A stretch of 64,000 bases of DNA from Paracoccaceae bacterium. Its GTDB lineage: Bacteria; Pseudomonadota; Alphaproteobacteria; Rhodobacterales; Rhodobacteraceae. Below the pieces are notes generated by a model. That model was not told the DNA's origin. It saw only the letters and a program-made list of their open reading frames with translations, and searched no databases. Below are positions 25,625 to 34,469 of the stretch, piece after piece. The first letter of the stretch is position 1, and each line of letters begins with the position of its first letter. The DNA is taken from NCBI GenBank assembly GCA_028284705.1, contig JANQRE010000001.1, forward strand, positions 62,001-126,000, given 5' to 3'. A program made the translations under genes and the position numbers.

Positions 25625-26295
25625 TCAGCGACGCGCTGAAAGCTATCGGTCAGATCGGCGATCCGCCCTTCCTGCGGGTCCTCGGGCTCGGCGTCGGCCT
25701 GACCATTGCGCTGCTCTTTGCCTTCACCGTTGCCTTCGCCTGGACGGTGGGTCTGATCGTGCCGGACGCCTTCACGATCCCCTGGCTGGGCGAGATCACC
25801 TGGATCGACAATGCGCTCTCCTTCGCGGTGGTGCCCTTGATGATGGTGCTGTCGGTCTTTCTGATGGTGCCCGTCGCCTCTGCTTTCACCGGCCTGTTTC
25901 TCGATCAGGTCGTCGATGCGGTGGAGGCGAAACACTACCCGTCCGCACCCGCTGTCTCGCCGCTCTCGCTGTCCGAAAACCTCACCGAGAGCTTACGGTT
26001 TCTGGGCGTGCTGATCGTCGCCAACCTTGTCGCTCTGATCCTCTACATCACCCCGCTCGCGCCCTTCGTGTTCTGGGGTCTCAACGGGTTCCTGCTCGGT
26101 CGGGAATACGCCACGCTTGTCGCGCAACGCCGCTTGGGCAATGCAGGCGCGCGGGATTTCCGAGGCGCCAATCGCTGGCAAATCTGGGGTTTAGGCATAC
26201 TGATGGCCGTGCCGCTGACCGTTCCGATTGTGAACCTGCTGGTCCCTGTGATCGGCGTCGCGGCTTTTACCCATCTCTACCACCGCTTGAGCTAG
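25621..26295 (+). CDS. EI24/CysZ-domain membrane protein
   Basis: The 224-residue protein has four to five hydrophobic spans and the EI24-type regions PPFLRVLGLGVGLT, VASAFTGLFLDQVVDAVE and FWGLNGFLLGREYATLVAQRR. CysZ members are sulfate channels; many alphaproteobacterial members are simply EI24-domain proteins of unknown substrate. ATG at 25621 is preferred over the track start four codons upstream because it forms the ATGA overlap with the nitroreductase stop. Confidence 0.82.
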   Translation: MISDALKAIGQIGDPPFLRVLGLGVGLTIALLFAFTVAFAWTVGLIVPDAFTIPWLGEITWIDNALSFAVVPLMMVLSVFLMVPVASAFTGLFLDQVVDAVEAKHYPSAPAVSPLSLSENLTESLRFLGVLIVANLVALILYITPLAPFVFWGLNGFLLGREYATLVAQRRLGNAGARDFRGANRWQIWGLGILMAVPLTVPIVNLLVPVIGVAAFTHLYHRLS

Positions 26296-26352
26296 GCATG
26301 ACGCTCTGATCTGCCCCTGACGCTCAATTTTCTTAAGAGTGCCGCCACTCAA

Positions 26353-26365
26353 CTAAAAATTTTAG
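26353..26365. repeat. AT-rich palindrome 1
   Basis: CTAAAAATTTTAG is a perfect palindrome around a central A. It lies between convergent genes and shares the core TAAAAATTTTA with the palindrome 80 bases downstream. Confidence 0.5.
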
Positions 26366-26426
26366 ACGTAGGACCCCAACACCTTGTGGCCGGGTGGAGC
26401 AAAGCGTTTGGAAACCACAAGACATA

Positions 26427-26454
26427 TGGTTAACCAGTTTAAAAATTTTAAACT
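26427..26454. repeat. AT-rich palindromes 2 (TGGTTAACCA plus a 19-base palindrome)
   Basis: TGGTTAACCA directly adjoins AGTTTAAAAATTTTAAACT. Both are perfect inverted repeats, in an AT-rich stretch that stands out from the GC-rich surroundings. A protein-binding site or remnant of a mobile element is possible. Confidence 0.5.
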
Positions 26455-26519
26455 CGTTAACCTGCCTTTAACTCGTTTTGACCCCACGGCGAGGCCACCC
26501 ATCAGGGTGGATGAGCGCA

Positions 26520-26795
26520 TCAGCTCCCGGGTCCAAATCGTGAGTAAAGATCGAAATTGTCTACGCTCAGCACACCGTAGATGATCCCCAGACAGATCGG
26601 CACCCACAGGCAAAACGCGACGATCGTGGTGATCCAGAACTTGCGCCGCATCTGTGGATTGGACGGGGCGCTGGCCGGCGTGCCGGGCACCACATCTCCC
26701 ACATCGCCCTGGCTCTGGTTTCGCAAGGGCAGCACCACGAAGAGCACCAAGAACCAAAGCACTGCAAAAACAACGAGGGCCGAGGTCACCGCCAT
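26520..26795 (-). CDS. DUF1467 membrane protein
   Basis: This 91-residue protein has two spans (ALVVFAVLWFLVLFVVLPL and FWITTIVAFCLWVPICLGII) joined by a polar loop, which is the DUF1467 layout. The start overlaps the stop of the methylmalonyl-CoA epimerase gene (ATGA), an arrangement common in this bacterial group. The function is unknown. The longer track ORF on this strand (26362..26889) is in another frame and is rejected. Confidence 0.85.
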   Translation of the reverse strand: MAVTSALVVFAVLWFLVLFVVLPLRNQSQGDVGDVVPGTPASAPSNPQMRRKFWITTIVAFCLWVPICLGIIYGVLSVDNFDLYSRFGPGS

Positions 26796-27199
26796 CAGGC
26801 TTGCTCCAACTCGACCAGGGTGCCGGTGAAATCCTTGGGGTGCAGAAACAGCACCGGCTTGCCATGGGCGCCGATCTTCGGCTCACCATCGCCCAGAACC
26901 CGCGCGCCCTGGGCTTTCAACTGATCCCGCGCGACCAGAATATCATCCACCTCATAGCAGATGTGATGGATGCCACCGGACGGGTTCTTGTCCAGAAACC
27001 CCTGGATCGGAGAGTTCTCCCCCAGAGGATAAAGCAGCTCGATCTTCGTGTTCGGCAACTCGATGAACACCACAGTCACCCCGTGATCAGGCTCGTCCTG
27101 CGGCGCGCCAACATTTGCCCCCAGAGTATCGCGATATTGCGCGCTGGCCGCGTCCAGATCCGGCACTGCGATGGCCACGTGGTTCAACCGTCCGATCAT
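26795..27199 (-). CDS. mce: Methylmalonyl-CoA epimerase
   Basis: The 134-residue vicinal-oxygen-chelate protein interconverts (R)- and (S)-methylmalonyl-CoA in propionate catabolism and the ethylmalonyl-CoA pathway. Typical features are LNHVAIAVPDLDAA with a metal histidine, FIELPNTKIELLYPLG with the metal glutamate, GGIHHICYEVDD and FLHPKDFTGTLVELEQ. I use the second ATG (MIGRLNH), which has AAGGA eight bases upstream. The track's first ATG is inside that ribosome site. Methylmalonyl-CoA mutase is not in the window. Confidence 0.93.
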   Translation of the reverse strand: MIGRLNHVAIAVPDLDAASAQYRDTLGANVGAPQDEPDHGVTVVFIELPNTKIELLYPLGENSPIQGFLDKNPSGGIHHICYEVDDILVARDQLKAQGARVLGDGEPKIGAHGKPVLFLHPKDFTGTLVELEQA

Positions 27200-27366
27200 C
27201 TTTCTCATCCTTCGCTGTCAGGCTGGCGCTCTTATGCCCCTGACATAGGGCGGCCACAAGCCGGGCACAGCCGCGCCCCATGGCCGCAGGGCTTTACCTT
27301 TCGTTAGGCAGAATTGACGACACTGAGTCGCGAGACAAGACGACTCACGCTGCTGGAGATCTTGAT

Positions 27367-28104
27367 ATGCCAACGCCACATACCCCGATTGACCTCGGTC
27401 TCGGACCGCTTCCCTTTCAGGCCACCCCGAACCGTCCGCTGCTTGGACTAACGGTCCTCGTCGTGGAAGACAGCCGCTTTGCCTCCGAGGCGATCCGCCT
27501 CCTCTGCATCCGCTCCGGGGCGCGCATCCGCCGCGCGGACAGTCTGCAAGCAGCGCATCGGCACCTGCGGGTCTATCGCCCGTCGGTCGCGATCATCGAT
27601 CTGGGCCTGCCTGACGGTTCCGGCCTCGACCTCATCAAGGCTCTGACCCAGGGAGACGAGACCGGCAGACCCATCATCATCGCCACCAGCGGCGCCGATG
27701 GCGAGGGCCTCGTCGAGGCCGCGCTCACAGCCGGGGCCGACGATTTCCTCGCCAAACCTATCGAGGGCGTCGGCCAGTTTCAGGAGATGATCCTGAAACA
27801 TCTCCCCGAAGAGCTGCGCCCGCGCGGTCTGCGCAGCATCAGCAATGAGGGCGTCGACCCGGATGATTTCGCGCTGGCCGAAGATCTCGCGCATATCGAG
27901 GAACTTCTGACCAAGGACACCAAAACGCTCGGCTATATCACGCCCTTCCTGCAGGGCCTCGCCCGGCTTTCCGGGGATCGGGAGTTGCGGGGCGCGGCGG
28001 ATGTGCTGAACGCGGTGCAAAAATCGGGCGGCGATCTCGATGATGCGATCCGCGATGTGCGCCGGATTATCAAGGCCCGCGTCTCGGTGATGGAGCCGGT
28101 CTAA
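27367..28104 (+). CDS. Response-regulator (REC domain) protein with helical C-terminus
   Basis: The 245-residue protein has a receiver domain from about residue 27: LTVLVVEDSRFASEAIRLL, the phospho-acceptor in IIDLGLPDGSGL (D78), and the late lysine in DFLAKPIE. The C-terminal 100 residues form helices without a DNA-binding or enzyme motif that I recognise and may be a phosphotransfer or protein-binding module. ATG at 27367 has GGAGA seven bases upstream. No histidine kinase is adjacent. Its stop overlaps that of the convergent acetyltransferase gene. Confidence 0.85.
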   Translation: MPTPHTPIDLGLGPLPFQATPNRPLLGLTVLVVEDSRFASEAIRLLCIRSGARIRRADSLQAAHRHLRVYRPSVAIIDLGLPDGSGLDLIKALTQGDETGRPIIIATSGADGEGLVEAALTAGADDFLAKPIEGVGQFQEMILKHLPEELRPRGLRSISNEGVDPDDFALAEDLAHIEELLTKDTKTLGYITPFLQGLARLSGDRELRGAADVLNAVQKSGGDLDDAIRDVRRIIKARVSVMEPV

Positions 28105-28814
28105 AGCGCCGGATCGGACCCCGGGCGCACCAGACGCGTCAAATCCGACAGGCGTTCGATCTGACGGCCTTCGGCGTCGAAATTCTCCGGCCTGAGCCAG
28201 GCCTCAAACGCTTCTTTCAACGCCGGCCATTCGGCATCGATCACAGCAAACCACGCGGTGTCGCGATTGCGACCCTTATAGACAGTGGCTTGCCGAAACA
28301 CGCCCTCATAGCTCAGCCCCAGCCGTTGCGCGGCGCGGCGTGACCCCAAATTCAATGCATCGCATTTCCACTCAAACCGCCGGTAGCCTGCATCAAAGGC
28401 CCAGCCCATCATCAGATAGAGCGCCTCGGTCGCCACCCGCGTGCCCTGCAACTCTTTCGCCAGGTTGATATGCCCCACTTCGATGGAGCCACTCTCCGGC
28501 GCGATCCGCAGATAACTCGCGACACCACCGAAATGCCCGGTGCCGCGGTCCTTGATCGCATAAAACCGCGGATCGTCGCCGCTGGTGATATCCCGCACCC
28601 AGCGGTGATAACTCGCCGCGGAGGTGAAGGGCCCATAAGGCAGATAATCCCAAATCGCATCATCGGCACTGTTGGCACAGTGGAGATCCGCCGCATGGGC
28701 ATCGGCATTCAAAAGCTCAAGCCGCGCATACCGCCCATCGAGAGCCGCAAAGCTGGGCCGCTCCGGCGGCGCCCATCCCGGCACCGGCACCCCAAAGGTT
28801 TTCTCATCACTCAT
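28101..28814 (-). CDS. GNAT acetyltransferase (RimJ/RimL type)
   Basis: The 237-residue protein matches RimJ/RimL-like N-acetyltransferases: FYAIKDRGTGHFGGVASYLRI, the acetyl-CoA segment GTRVATEALYLMMGWAFDAG, and FEWKCDALNLGSRRAAQRLGLSYEGVFRQ. The acceptor is unknown. The ATG at 28814 is preferred to the TTG six codons upstream used in the track. It ends in a four-base tail-to-tail overlap with the response regulator. Confidence 0.87.
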   Translation of the reverse strand: MSDEKTFGVPVPGWAPPERPSFAALDGRYARLELLNADAHAADLHCANSADDAIWDYLPYGPFTSAASYHRWVRDITSGDDPRFYAIKDRGTGHFGGVASYLRIAPESGSIEVGHINLAKELQGTRVATEALYLMMGWAFDAGYRRFEWKCDALNLGSRRAAQRLGLSYEGVFRQATVYKGRNRDTAWFAVIDAEWPALKEAFEAWLRPENFDAEGRQIERLSDLTRLVRPGSDPAL

Positions 28815-29008
28815 CACATCAAACCCGGCCAACTGCTCACGCGCTTTTCGCCAAAGAACAGAGAATTGCCGCGATTGTCGACTAAAATTGGCCCGAAAAG
28901 ACCCGGTCGATACCGGGTTTGTGGCGCATTCCTGCCTTGTTTCACCGCGATATTGACCTCAACGCGGGCCACTGGCTTGCCACGTAACGATGACATGAGG
29001 AGATGACA

Positions 29009-29197
29009 ATGCTGAACGCGATCAAGACTTTTGCCAAGTCCGAAGACGGTGCCTCCGTGGTCGATATGACCATGTTGATGGCCGCTCTGACCGGTCTGGC
29101 GCTTGCTGTGACCACGCAAGTCGCGGGTGGTCTGGAAGACCTGTCCGGCGATGTCGAGGCGACCGTCGCCGCGCAGGACGCAGGCGCCGCCTGGTAA
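29009..29197 (+). CDS. Flp-pilin-like small protein
   Basis: The 62-residue protein resembles type IVb Flp pilins: a short charged leader (IKTFAKSEDGAS) precedes a hydrophobic helix (MLMAALTGLALAVTTQVAG). The position normally held by the glutamate after the processing site is aspartate (GASVVDM). ATG at 29009 lies six bases after GAGGAG; the earlier ATG in the track touches the ribosome site. No tad/cpa assembly genes are nearby, so processing and function are uncertain. Confidence 0.65.
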   Translation: MLNAIKTFAKSEDGASVVDMTMLMAALTGLALAVTTQVAGGLEDLSGDVEATVAAQDAGAAW

Positions 29198-29204
29198 GCC
29201 TGCC

Positions 29205-30431
29205 TCAGGCCAGCAGTCCGGGGTCACGCCCCAGATCAAGGCCCGGGAAGACACGGGTTTGCAAACTGGCCGCATCGCTGCCGAAGAGCCCCGCCATCAA
29301 CCAGGCGGGATACGCTCTGACATCTCCCGTCGGCATCAGATCGCGCCGCCCGTAAAGCGCCGCTTCGTCTAGTCCGGGCCATTTGCCAAAGACCTGACCG
29401 CCACGAATGGCCCCACCGGCCATCACCATCGCGCCCGCTGTACCATGATCGGTGCCGCGGGTTCCGTTTTCCCGCGCCGTGCGCCCAAACTCCGTCACCG
29501 CCACAATCGCTGTGCGATCCCAATGCGGGCCCAGATGCCCTTTCAGCGTCAGGATCGCTTGCGAAAGCCCGTCCAAAGCCCGCCGAATGCCACGCTCCTG
29601 CCCACGATGCGTGTCCCATCCGCCGATGGAAAACGCTGCGATCCGGGCATCTTCCGCCAGCCGGCGACCAGCGAAATCCGCCAGAACCGCCGCCTGTCCA
29701 GCCTGCTGCTGCGCGCGAATAAGTTCGCGCATCTCGTCTTTCGAGAGGCCAAAGCTGTCGCCACTGGCCACGCCGAGGCTTTCGGCGATCTCAATCGCCT
29801 CGACGCTGGTGTCCCGAAACAGGGGATCATCATGGTAAATCTGATCCAGCAGCAGTCGCGCCTGCGGCGACATGTCGAGCCGCGCATCGGGCGACCAGGA
29901 GTTGACCGGCGCAGGCCCTGAGACGATCTTCATCTCTTCGCGACCCACCGCAAAAGCGGTCTCCGAACTCGCGTTCGGCATGATCTGTAAAAGCCGGTTC
30001 AGCCAGCCGTCGCGCACCGACGAAATCGGCACATCCATGCCAGTCCCTGCCTCCAGCATATCCTGCCCGTCAAAATGCGAGCGCTTGTCGCGATAGGGGG
30101 TGGAAACGGCTTGGGCAAAGCCCAGATGCCCATCGCGCCACAGCCCTTGTAGTGGTGCAAGTGCCGGGTGCATCCCGTAAAACCCATCGAGATCGAAGCT
30201 CTCATCGCGCGCACGGGAGGCCAGCCTCGGACGGTATTGCCCAAGCATCGGATCGCCCAAAGGCCGCACCACGTCGAGCCCATCCATCGCGCCGCGCAGG
30301 ATGATCACCACCAGCCGGTTCTCGCCCGGGGCAGCGGCCAGCGTAACAGGTGTGATCAGCGGGCTCGCAGCCAGCGAACAGCCCAGCGCCGAGGCGCCGC
30401 GCAGGAAGTTGCGTCTGCTCAGATCACCCAT
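29205..30431 (-). CDS. DUF1501 Tat-exported protein
   Basis: The 408-residue protein starts with a Tat signal (LSRRNFLRGASALGCSLAAS) and has DUF1501 blocks: VIILRGAMDGLDVVRP, AFSIGGWDTHRGQ and VAVTEFGRTARENGTRGTDHGTAGAMVMAGG, related to the sulfatase/phosphatase fold. It lies three bases after the DUF1800 gene on the same strand. This pair occurs together in many bacteria and is thought to be periplasmic; its biochemical role is not known. Confidence 0.9.
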   Translation of the reverse strand: MGDLSRRNFLRGASALGCSLAASPLITPVTLAAAPGENRLVVIILRGAMDGLDVVRPLGDPMLGQYRPRLASRARDESFDLDGFYGMHPALAPLQGLWRDGHLGFAQAVSTPYRDKRSHFDGQDMLEAGTGMDVPISSVRDGWLNRLLQIMPNASSETAFAVGREEMKIVSGPAPVNSWSPDARLDMSPQARLLLDQIYHDDPLFRDTSVEAIEIAESLGVASGDSFGLSKDEMRELIRAQQQAGQAAVLADFAGRRLAEDARIAAFSIGGWDTHRGQERGIRRALDGLSQAILTLKGHLGPHWDRTAIVAVTEFGRTARENGTRGTDHGTAGAMVMAGGAIRGGQVFGKWPGLDEAALYGRRDLMPTGDVRAYPAWLMAGLFGSDAASLQTRVFPGLDLGRDPGLLA

Positions 30432-30434
30432 TCC

Positions 30435-31814
30435 TCACCTCCTCTGGAACGCTGGCGAGGCGAGGACCAATCCGATCCCCTCCCGCCGCGTCTCCGCTGA
30501 TTTCGCTGCGAAAGCGAGACGTTCATCCGCCAATTCGCCCAATGCCGTGTCGAGAAATGTGCGCGGATCGGGCAGGCCGCGGAACACCACCGACGGTGCT
30601 GACATCGCCCATTGCAACCGCGCCGCGAGGCCTTGCGGCGTGATCCAGGCTTCCGCCTCTTCCGGCCAGCCATCCGGGCCACCCGGGCGCAACCAGGGCT
30701 GGCCCATCGCCGCCAAAGGTCCGCCCAGATAAGCGGTCAGCTTGCGGCGATTGTAGCGCTCAAACACCGCGGGCGGAGCCGCCAGCGCGCGCATCGTCGA
30801 GGTCATGAAATCGATCGGCTGCTTCACTTTCGCCCCGAAGGACGCCCAGCTTGCCGGGTGCTCCAGCATCGCCCGATAGACCTCCGCCAGATCGCCATCG
30901 GTTGCTAGAAACCGGTCCCGCATCGCAGCAACAAGCGCCGGATCGGGGTCATCCGCCACAAAATGGGTCGCCAGTTTCTGGGCAATATGCGCCGCTGTCG
31001 CCTCATGGGTCGCGAGGAATTTCAGGGCGGCGTGAATGTCGCCGATATTCGGCCCGCCGCCGCCGAAAGAGCGTCCCAACACCGTCTCCGCCCCCGGCTC
31101 GACAATGCGCGGGCGGAAGGTAAACCCGTTTTTCAGATTGGCCGACAACCCGGTCAGAAGCTCCGCCATCTGCCGCACATCGGTCTGGCTATAGGCCGCG
31201 CCCACGCCCACGGTGTGCAGCTCCAACAGCTCCCGCGCGAGGTTTTCGTTCAGACCCCGCTTGCCGCCGCGCCCGAACTGCGAGTTCGGCCCGATGGAGG
31301 AGGTCTGATCGAGGTAATTCAGCATCATCGGATGGGTGACCACGGCGACCAGCATGTCTTCAAACCGCCCCGCCACATGCGGTCGGATCGCCTCTTCGAC
31401 ATAATGCGGCACCGCAAAGCGGGTCAGCGCATCCTTGCCCACCACGGTGAAATGATCCGCCCAGAACCGCGCCAGCCGTTCGCGAAACCCGTCCTGAGTG
31501 GTGATCGAGCGGCCCAGACCGGCGGCAAAGCTCTTCAACAACTCGCGATTATATTCCCCGCGCGCCTTGCGAAAGATGTCCTGAAGCTTCTCCGCATCCG
31601 GCCCATCGCGCCCGCGCCGGTAGTTCCGGCGCAGCTCGGCGACCTCCTGCATTTTCGAGCGCAAACTGTCGAATTTAGGGATCGGGAACGCCGCTGCCGC
31701 GCGATCCGGGCCCCGCAATCCGGCCATGACCGCTTCAACAGAGGTCGGCGGCGCCACATCCGGCGACAACCCTTCCCCGAACCGTATCGCGGCAATGTCA
31801 GGTCGAAAGCTCAT
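30435..31814 (-). CDS. DUF1800 protein
   Basis: The 459-residue protein carries DUF1800 features: AAIRFGEGLSPD, RERLARFWADHFTVVG, MLNYLDQTSSIGPNSQFGRG, NENLARELLELHTVGVGAAYSQTDVRQMAELLTG and LATHFVADDPD. It is the partner of the DUF1501 gene just downstream. No clear signal peptide is present at this start, so it may rely on its partner or stay in the cytoplasm. Its activity is unknown. Confidence 0.9.
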   Translation of the reverse strand: MSFRPDIAAIRFGEGLSPDVAPPTSVEAVMAGLRGPDRAAAAFPIPKFDSLRSKMQEVAELRRNYRRGRDGPDAEKLQDIFRKARGEYNRELLKSFAAGLGRSITTQDGFRERLARFWADHFTVVGKDALTRFAVPHYVEEAIRPHVAGRFEDMLVAVVTHPMMLNYLDQTSSIGPNSQFGRGGKRGLNENLARELLELHTVGVGAAYSQTDVRQMAELLTGLSANLKNGFTFRPRIVEPGAETVLGRSFGGGGPNIGDIHAALKFLATHEATAAHIAQKLATHFVADDPDPALVAAMRDRFLATDGDLAEVYRAMLEHPASWASFGAKVKQPIDFMTSTMRALAAPPAVFERYNRRKLTAYLGGPLAAMGQPWLRPGGPDGWPEEAEAWITPQGLAARLQWAMSAPSVVFRGLPDPRTFLDTALGELADERLAFAAKSAETRREGIGLVLASPAFQRR

Positions 31815-31935
31815 GATCTCTCACACGTGTCACCAAAGGATTTCCGTCGCGCGCCATGAGACTATCGCAATTTGGTAAAAATTTCAGCCCATTCCGGGGC
31901 GCTCAGCGGCGGTTCGCCACCGGGATTTGAGACCC

Positions 31936-32439
31936 TCAGAACCGGAACCCATGCGGATAGTCGTGCAGCGCGTCAAAATCCGCTTTGCCGATCTCGATCC
32001 CGCCTTGCCGGAGCAGCGCAAATCCCATCGTCAGGTGGAACAGGAAATTTGGCATACCGAACAGATGCAGAAACTCCTCGCCCTTCTGCTCCAGCTCGGC
32101 AAACCCGGCGCGGTGCTTGATGATCCGATCCCGCGCATCGTCAAAATCCGCGCGCTGAAGATCGCTCAGTTTCTCCCGCGCAAACCTGATCCGCGCCACC
32201 AACCCGTCGTGATCACGCCCGAGGTCGGGGAAGTCCGGCTCCGCTTTTCCCGCCAACGGATAGGCCACCCGCAGCGTAAACCCGGCCGCTGTGACGAACT
32301 GTTCTGCCGCGGTGAACATGTCCGGCACCAGCCGCGCTTCCAAAAGCTCCGGCTGATGGCGCGATTTCCTCACCAGCGCGTCGGCCCGGTCGAGATAGTG
32401 CAGAAACACCGGCACACTTGCGTCATAAAGCGACGCCAT
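31936..32439 (-). CDS. DUF1993 protein
   Basis: The 167-residue protein matches DUF1993: YDASVPVFLHYLDRADALV at the start, LVPDMFTAAEQFVTAAGFT, and FLFHLTMGFALLRQGGIEIGKADF near the end. The family has a DinB-like four-helix bundle, and its function is unknown. It starts four bases after the aspS stop on the same strand and is probably cotranscribed with it. Confidence 0.85.
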   Translation of the reverse strand: MASLYDASVPVFLHYLDRADALVRKSRHQPELLEARLVPDMFTAAEQFVTAAGFTLRVAYPLAGKAEPDFPDLGRDHDGLVARIRFAREKLSDLQRADFDDARDRIIKHRAGFAELEQKGEEFLHLFGMPNFLFHLTMGFALLRQGGIEIGKADFDALHDYPHGFRF

Positions 32440-32443
32440 GGCG

Positions 32444-34318
32444 CTACTCCTGCGGGATGACGCGCAGACCCAGCTCCATCAACTGATCGGAGGTCGGATC
32501 GCTCGGCGCGTTCATCATCAGATCTTCGGCCCGCTGGTTCATCGGGAACAGGATCACTTCGCGGATATTCGCGGTATCGGCCAGCAGCATCACGATCCGG
32601 TCGATCCCCGCGGCACATCCCCCATGCGGCGGCGCGCCAAACTTGAACGCGTTGACCATGCCACCAAAGCGCGCGCGCACTTCCTCTTCGCCATAACCGG
32701 CCAATTCAAATGCCTTGAACATGATCTCCGGCTTGTGGTTCCGGATCGCGCCCGAGACCAGCTCATAGCCGTTGCACGCCAGGTCATATTGATAGCCCAG
32801 CACGTCGAGCGGATCGCCGTCCAGCGCGTCCATGCCCCCTTGCGGCATCGAGAACGGGTTATGCCCGAAATCGACGCGCCCCGTCGCATCATCCTTCTCG
32901 TAAATCGGGAAATCGACGATCCAGGCAAAGGCGAAGCGGTCGGTCTCGGTCAGCCCCAGCTCGTTGCCGATCTCGACCCGTGCCTTGCCTGCGACGCCTT
33001 CGAAATGCGCTGGCTTGCCACCCAGGAAGAACGCCGCATCCCCGACGCCCAGTCCCAGTTGCTGCCGAATAGCTTCCGTGCGTTCCGGCCCGATATTCTT
33101 GGCCAAGGGTCCGGCGGCTTCCACCTTCGTTTGCCCCCGCTCTTTCCAGAGTTCGACCTGAGCCTCAACCACTTCTCTTGTGTTATCGTGGTCGCCAAAC
33201 ATTGGATCACCCGGGAGAACCTCTCCGCCCGACACTTCTCGCCAGAAGATGTAGCCCATCCCGGGCAGCCCTTCTTTCTGCGCAAAGGCATTCATCCGGT
33301 CACAGAATTTCCGCGACCCACCGCCCGGCGCCGGAATGGCGCGGATTTCCGTGCCCTCTTGCTCCAAAATCTTGGCGAAGATCGCAAAGCCCGACCCGGC
33401 AAAATGCTCCGAGACCACTTGCATCTTGATCGGGTTGCGCAGGTCCGGCTTGTCGGTGCCATACCAGAGCGCGGCGTCGGCATAGGAGATTTGTGGCCAC
33501 TCCCGATCGACCTTGCGACCGCCGCCGAACTCCTCGAACACGCCCGTCAGAACCGGCTGGATCGCGTCAAACACGTCCTGCTGCTCGACGAAACTCATCT
33601 CCATGTCCAACTGATAGAAATCCGTCGGTGAGCGGTCCGCCCGCGGGTCCTCATCCCGGAAACACGGCGCGATCTGGAAGTATTTGTCGAAGCCCGACAC
33701 CATCAGAAGCTGTTTGAACTGCTGCGGGGCTTGCGGCAGCGCATAGAACTTGCCCGGATGCAGGCGGCTCGGCACCAGAAAGTCCCGCGCACCCTCAGGG
33801 CTCGAGGCCGTGATGATCGGCGTCTGATACTCGCGGAACCCAGAGTCCCACATGCGACGACGCATCGAGGCCACCACATCCGAGCGCAGGGTCATGTTCT
33901 TCTGCATCGCCTCGCGCCGCAGATCGAGAAAGCGATACCGCAGGCGCGTTTCTTCGGGGTATTCCTGATCGCCAAAGACCATTAGCGGCAGTTCATCCGC
34001 CGCGCCCAGCACTTCCATGTCGCGGATGAAAATCTCCACCTCTCCGGTCGGGATTTTCGGGTTCACGAGGGCTTCGTCCCGCGCTTTCACCTCGCCATCG
34101 ATCCGGATGCACCATTCGGAGCGCACCTTCTCCACCTCACCAAAGACCGGCGAGTCCGGATCGGCCAGAACCTGCGTCATGCCATAGTGATCCCGCAGGT
34201 CGATGAACAGCACGCCCCCGTGGTCACGCACGCGGTGCACCCAGCCAGCCAGACGGACGGTTTCGCCGACATTCGATTTGTTCAGATCAGCACAGGTATG
34301 GCTGCGAAAAGCATGCAT
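32444..34318 (-). CDS. aspS: Aspartyl-tRNA synthetase
   Basis: This 624-residue class IIb enzyme charges tRNA-Asp, possibly also tRNA-Asn if it is non-discriminating. The N-terminal OB fold has [23 protein letters not shown]. The catalytic domain has [34 protein letters not shown], the bacterial GAD insertion, and [16 protein letters not shown] (motif 3). The start MHAFRSHTC at 34318 is where homology begins; the track ORF adds 34 residues. The nucleophile-free fold is intact. Confidence 0.96.
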   Translation of the reverse strand: MHAFRSHTCADLNKSNVGETVRLAGWVHRVRDHGGVLFIDLRDHYGMTQVLADPDSPVFGEVEKVRSEWCIRIDGEVKARDEALVNPKIPTGEVEIFIRDMEVLGAADELPLMVFGDQEYPEETRLRYRFLDLRREAMQKNMTLRSDVVASMRRRMWDSGFREYQTPIITASSPEGARDFLVPSRLHPGKFYALPQAPQQFKQLLMVSGFDKYFQIAPCFRDEDPRADRSPTDFYQLDMEMSFVEQQDVFDAIQPVLTGVFEEFGGGRKVDREWPQISYADAALWYGTDKPDLRNPIKMQVVSEHFAGSGFAIFAKILEQEGTEIRAIPAPGGGSRKFCDRMNAFAQKEGLPGMGYIFWREVSGGEVLPGDPMFGDHDNTREVVEAQVELWKERGQTKVEAAGPLAKNIGPERTEAIRQQLGLGVGDAAFFLGGKPAHFEGVAGKARVEIGNELGLTETDRFAFAWIVDFPIYEKDDATGRVDFGHNPFSMPQGGMDALDGDPLDVLGYQYDLACNGYELVSGAIRNHKPEIMFKAFELAGYGEEEVRARFGGMVNAFKFGAPPHGGCAAGIDRIVMLLADTANIREVILFPMNQRAEDLMMNAPSDPTSDQLMELGLRVIPQE

Positions 34319-34469
34319 TTCAGGGGTCTTTCGAAAGAAAAGAAACGTCGCGCTGATACACATGCGCGAACACGGAAAGTCAAGCGTCGGTGAGGTTGAC
34401 AGTCCAGAAATGGACACCACGTTAACTTTTTAGCAAAATGGGTTCCGAAATCCTGCTGGGGTAGAGTTT

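Noticed and set aside
26362-26889. 175-residue reverse ORF overlapping DUF1467 and mce
   Set aside because: It is in a different frame from two recognised, overlapping genes.
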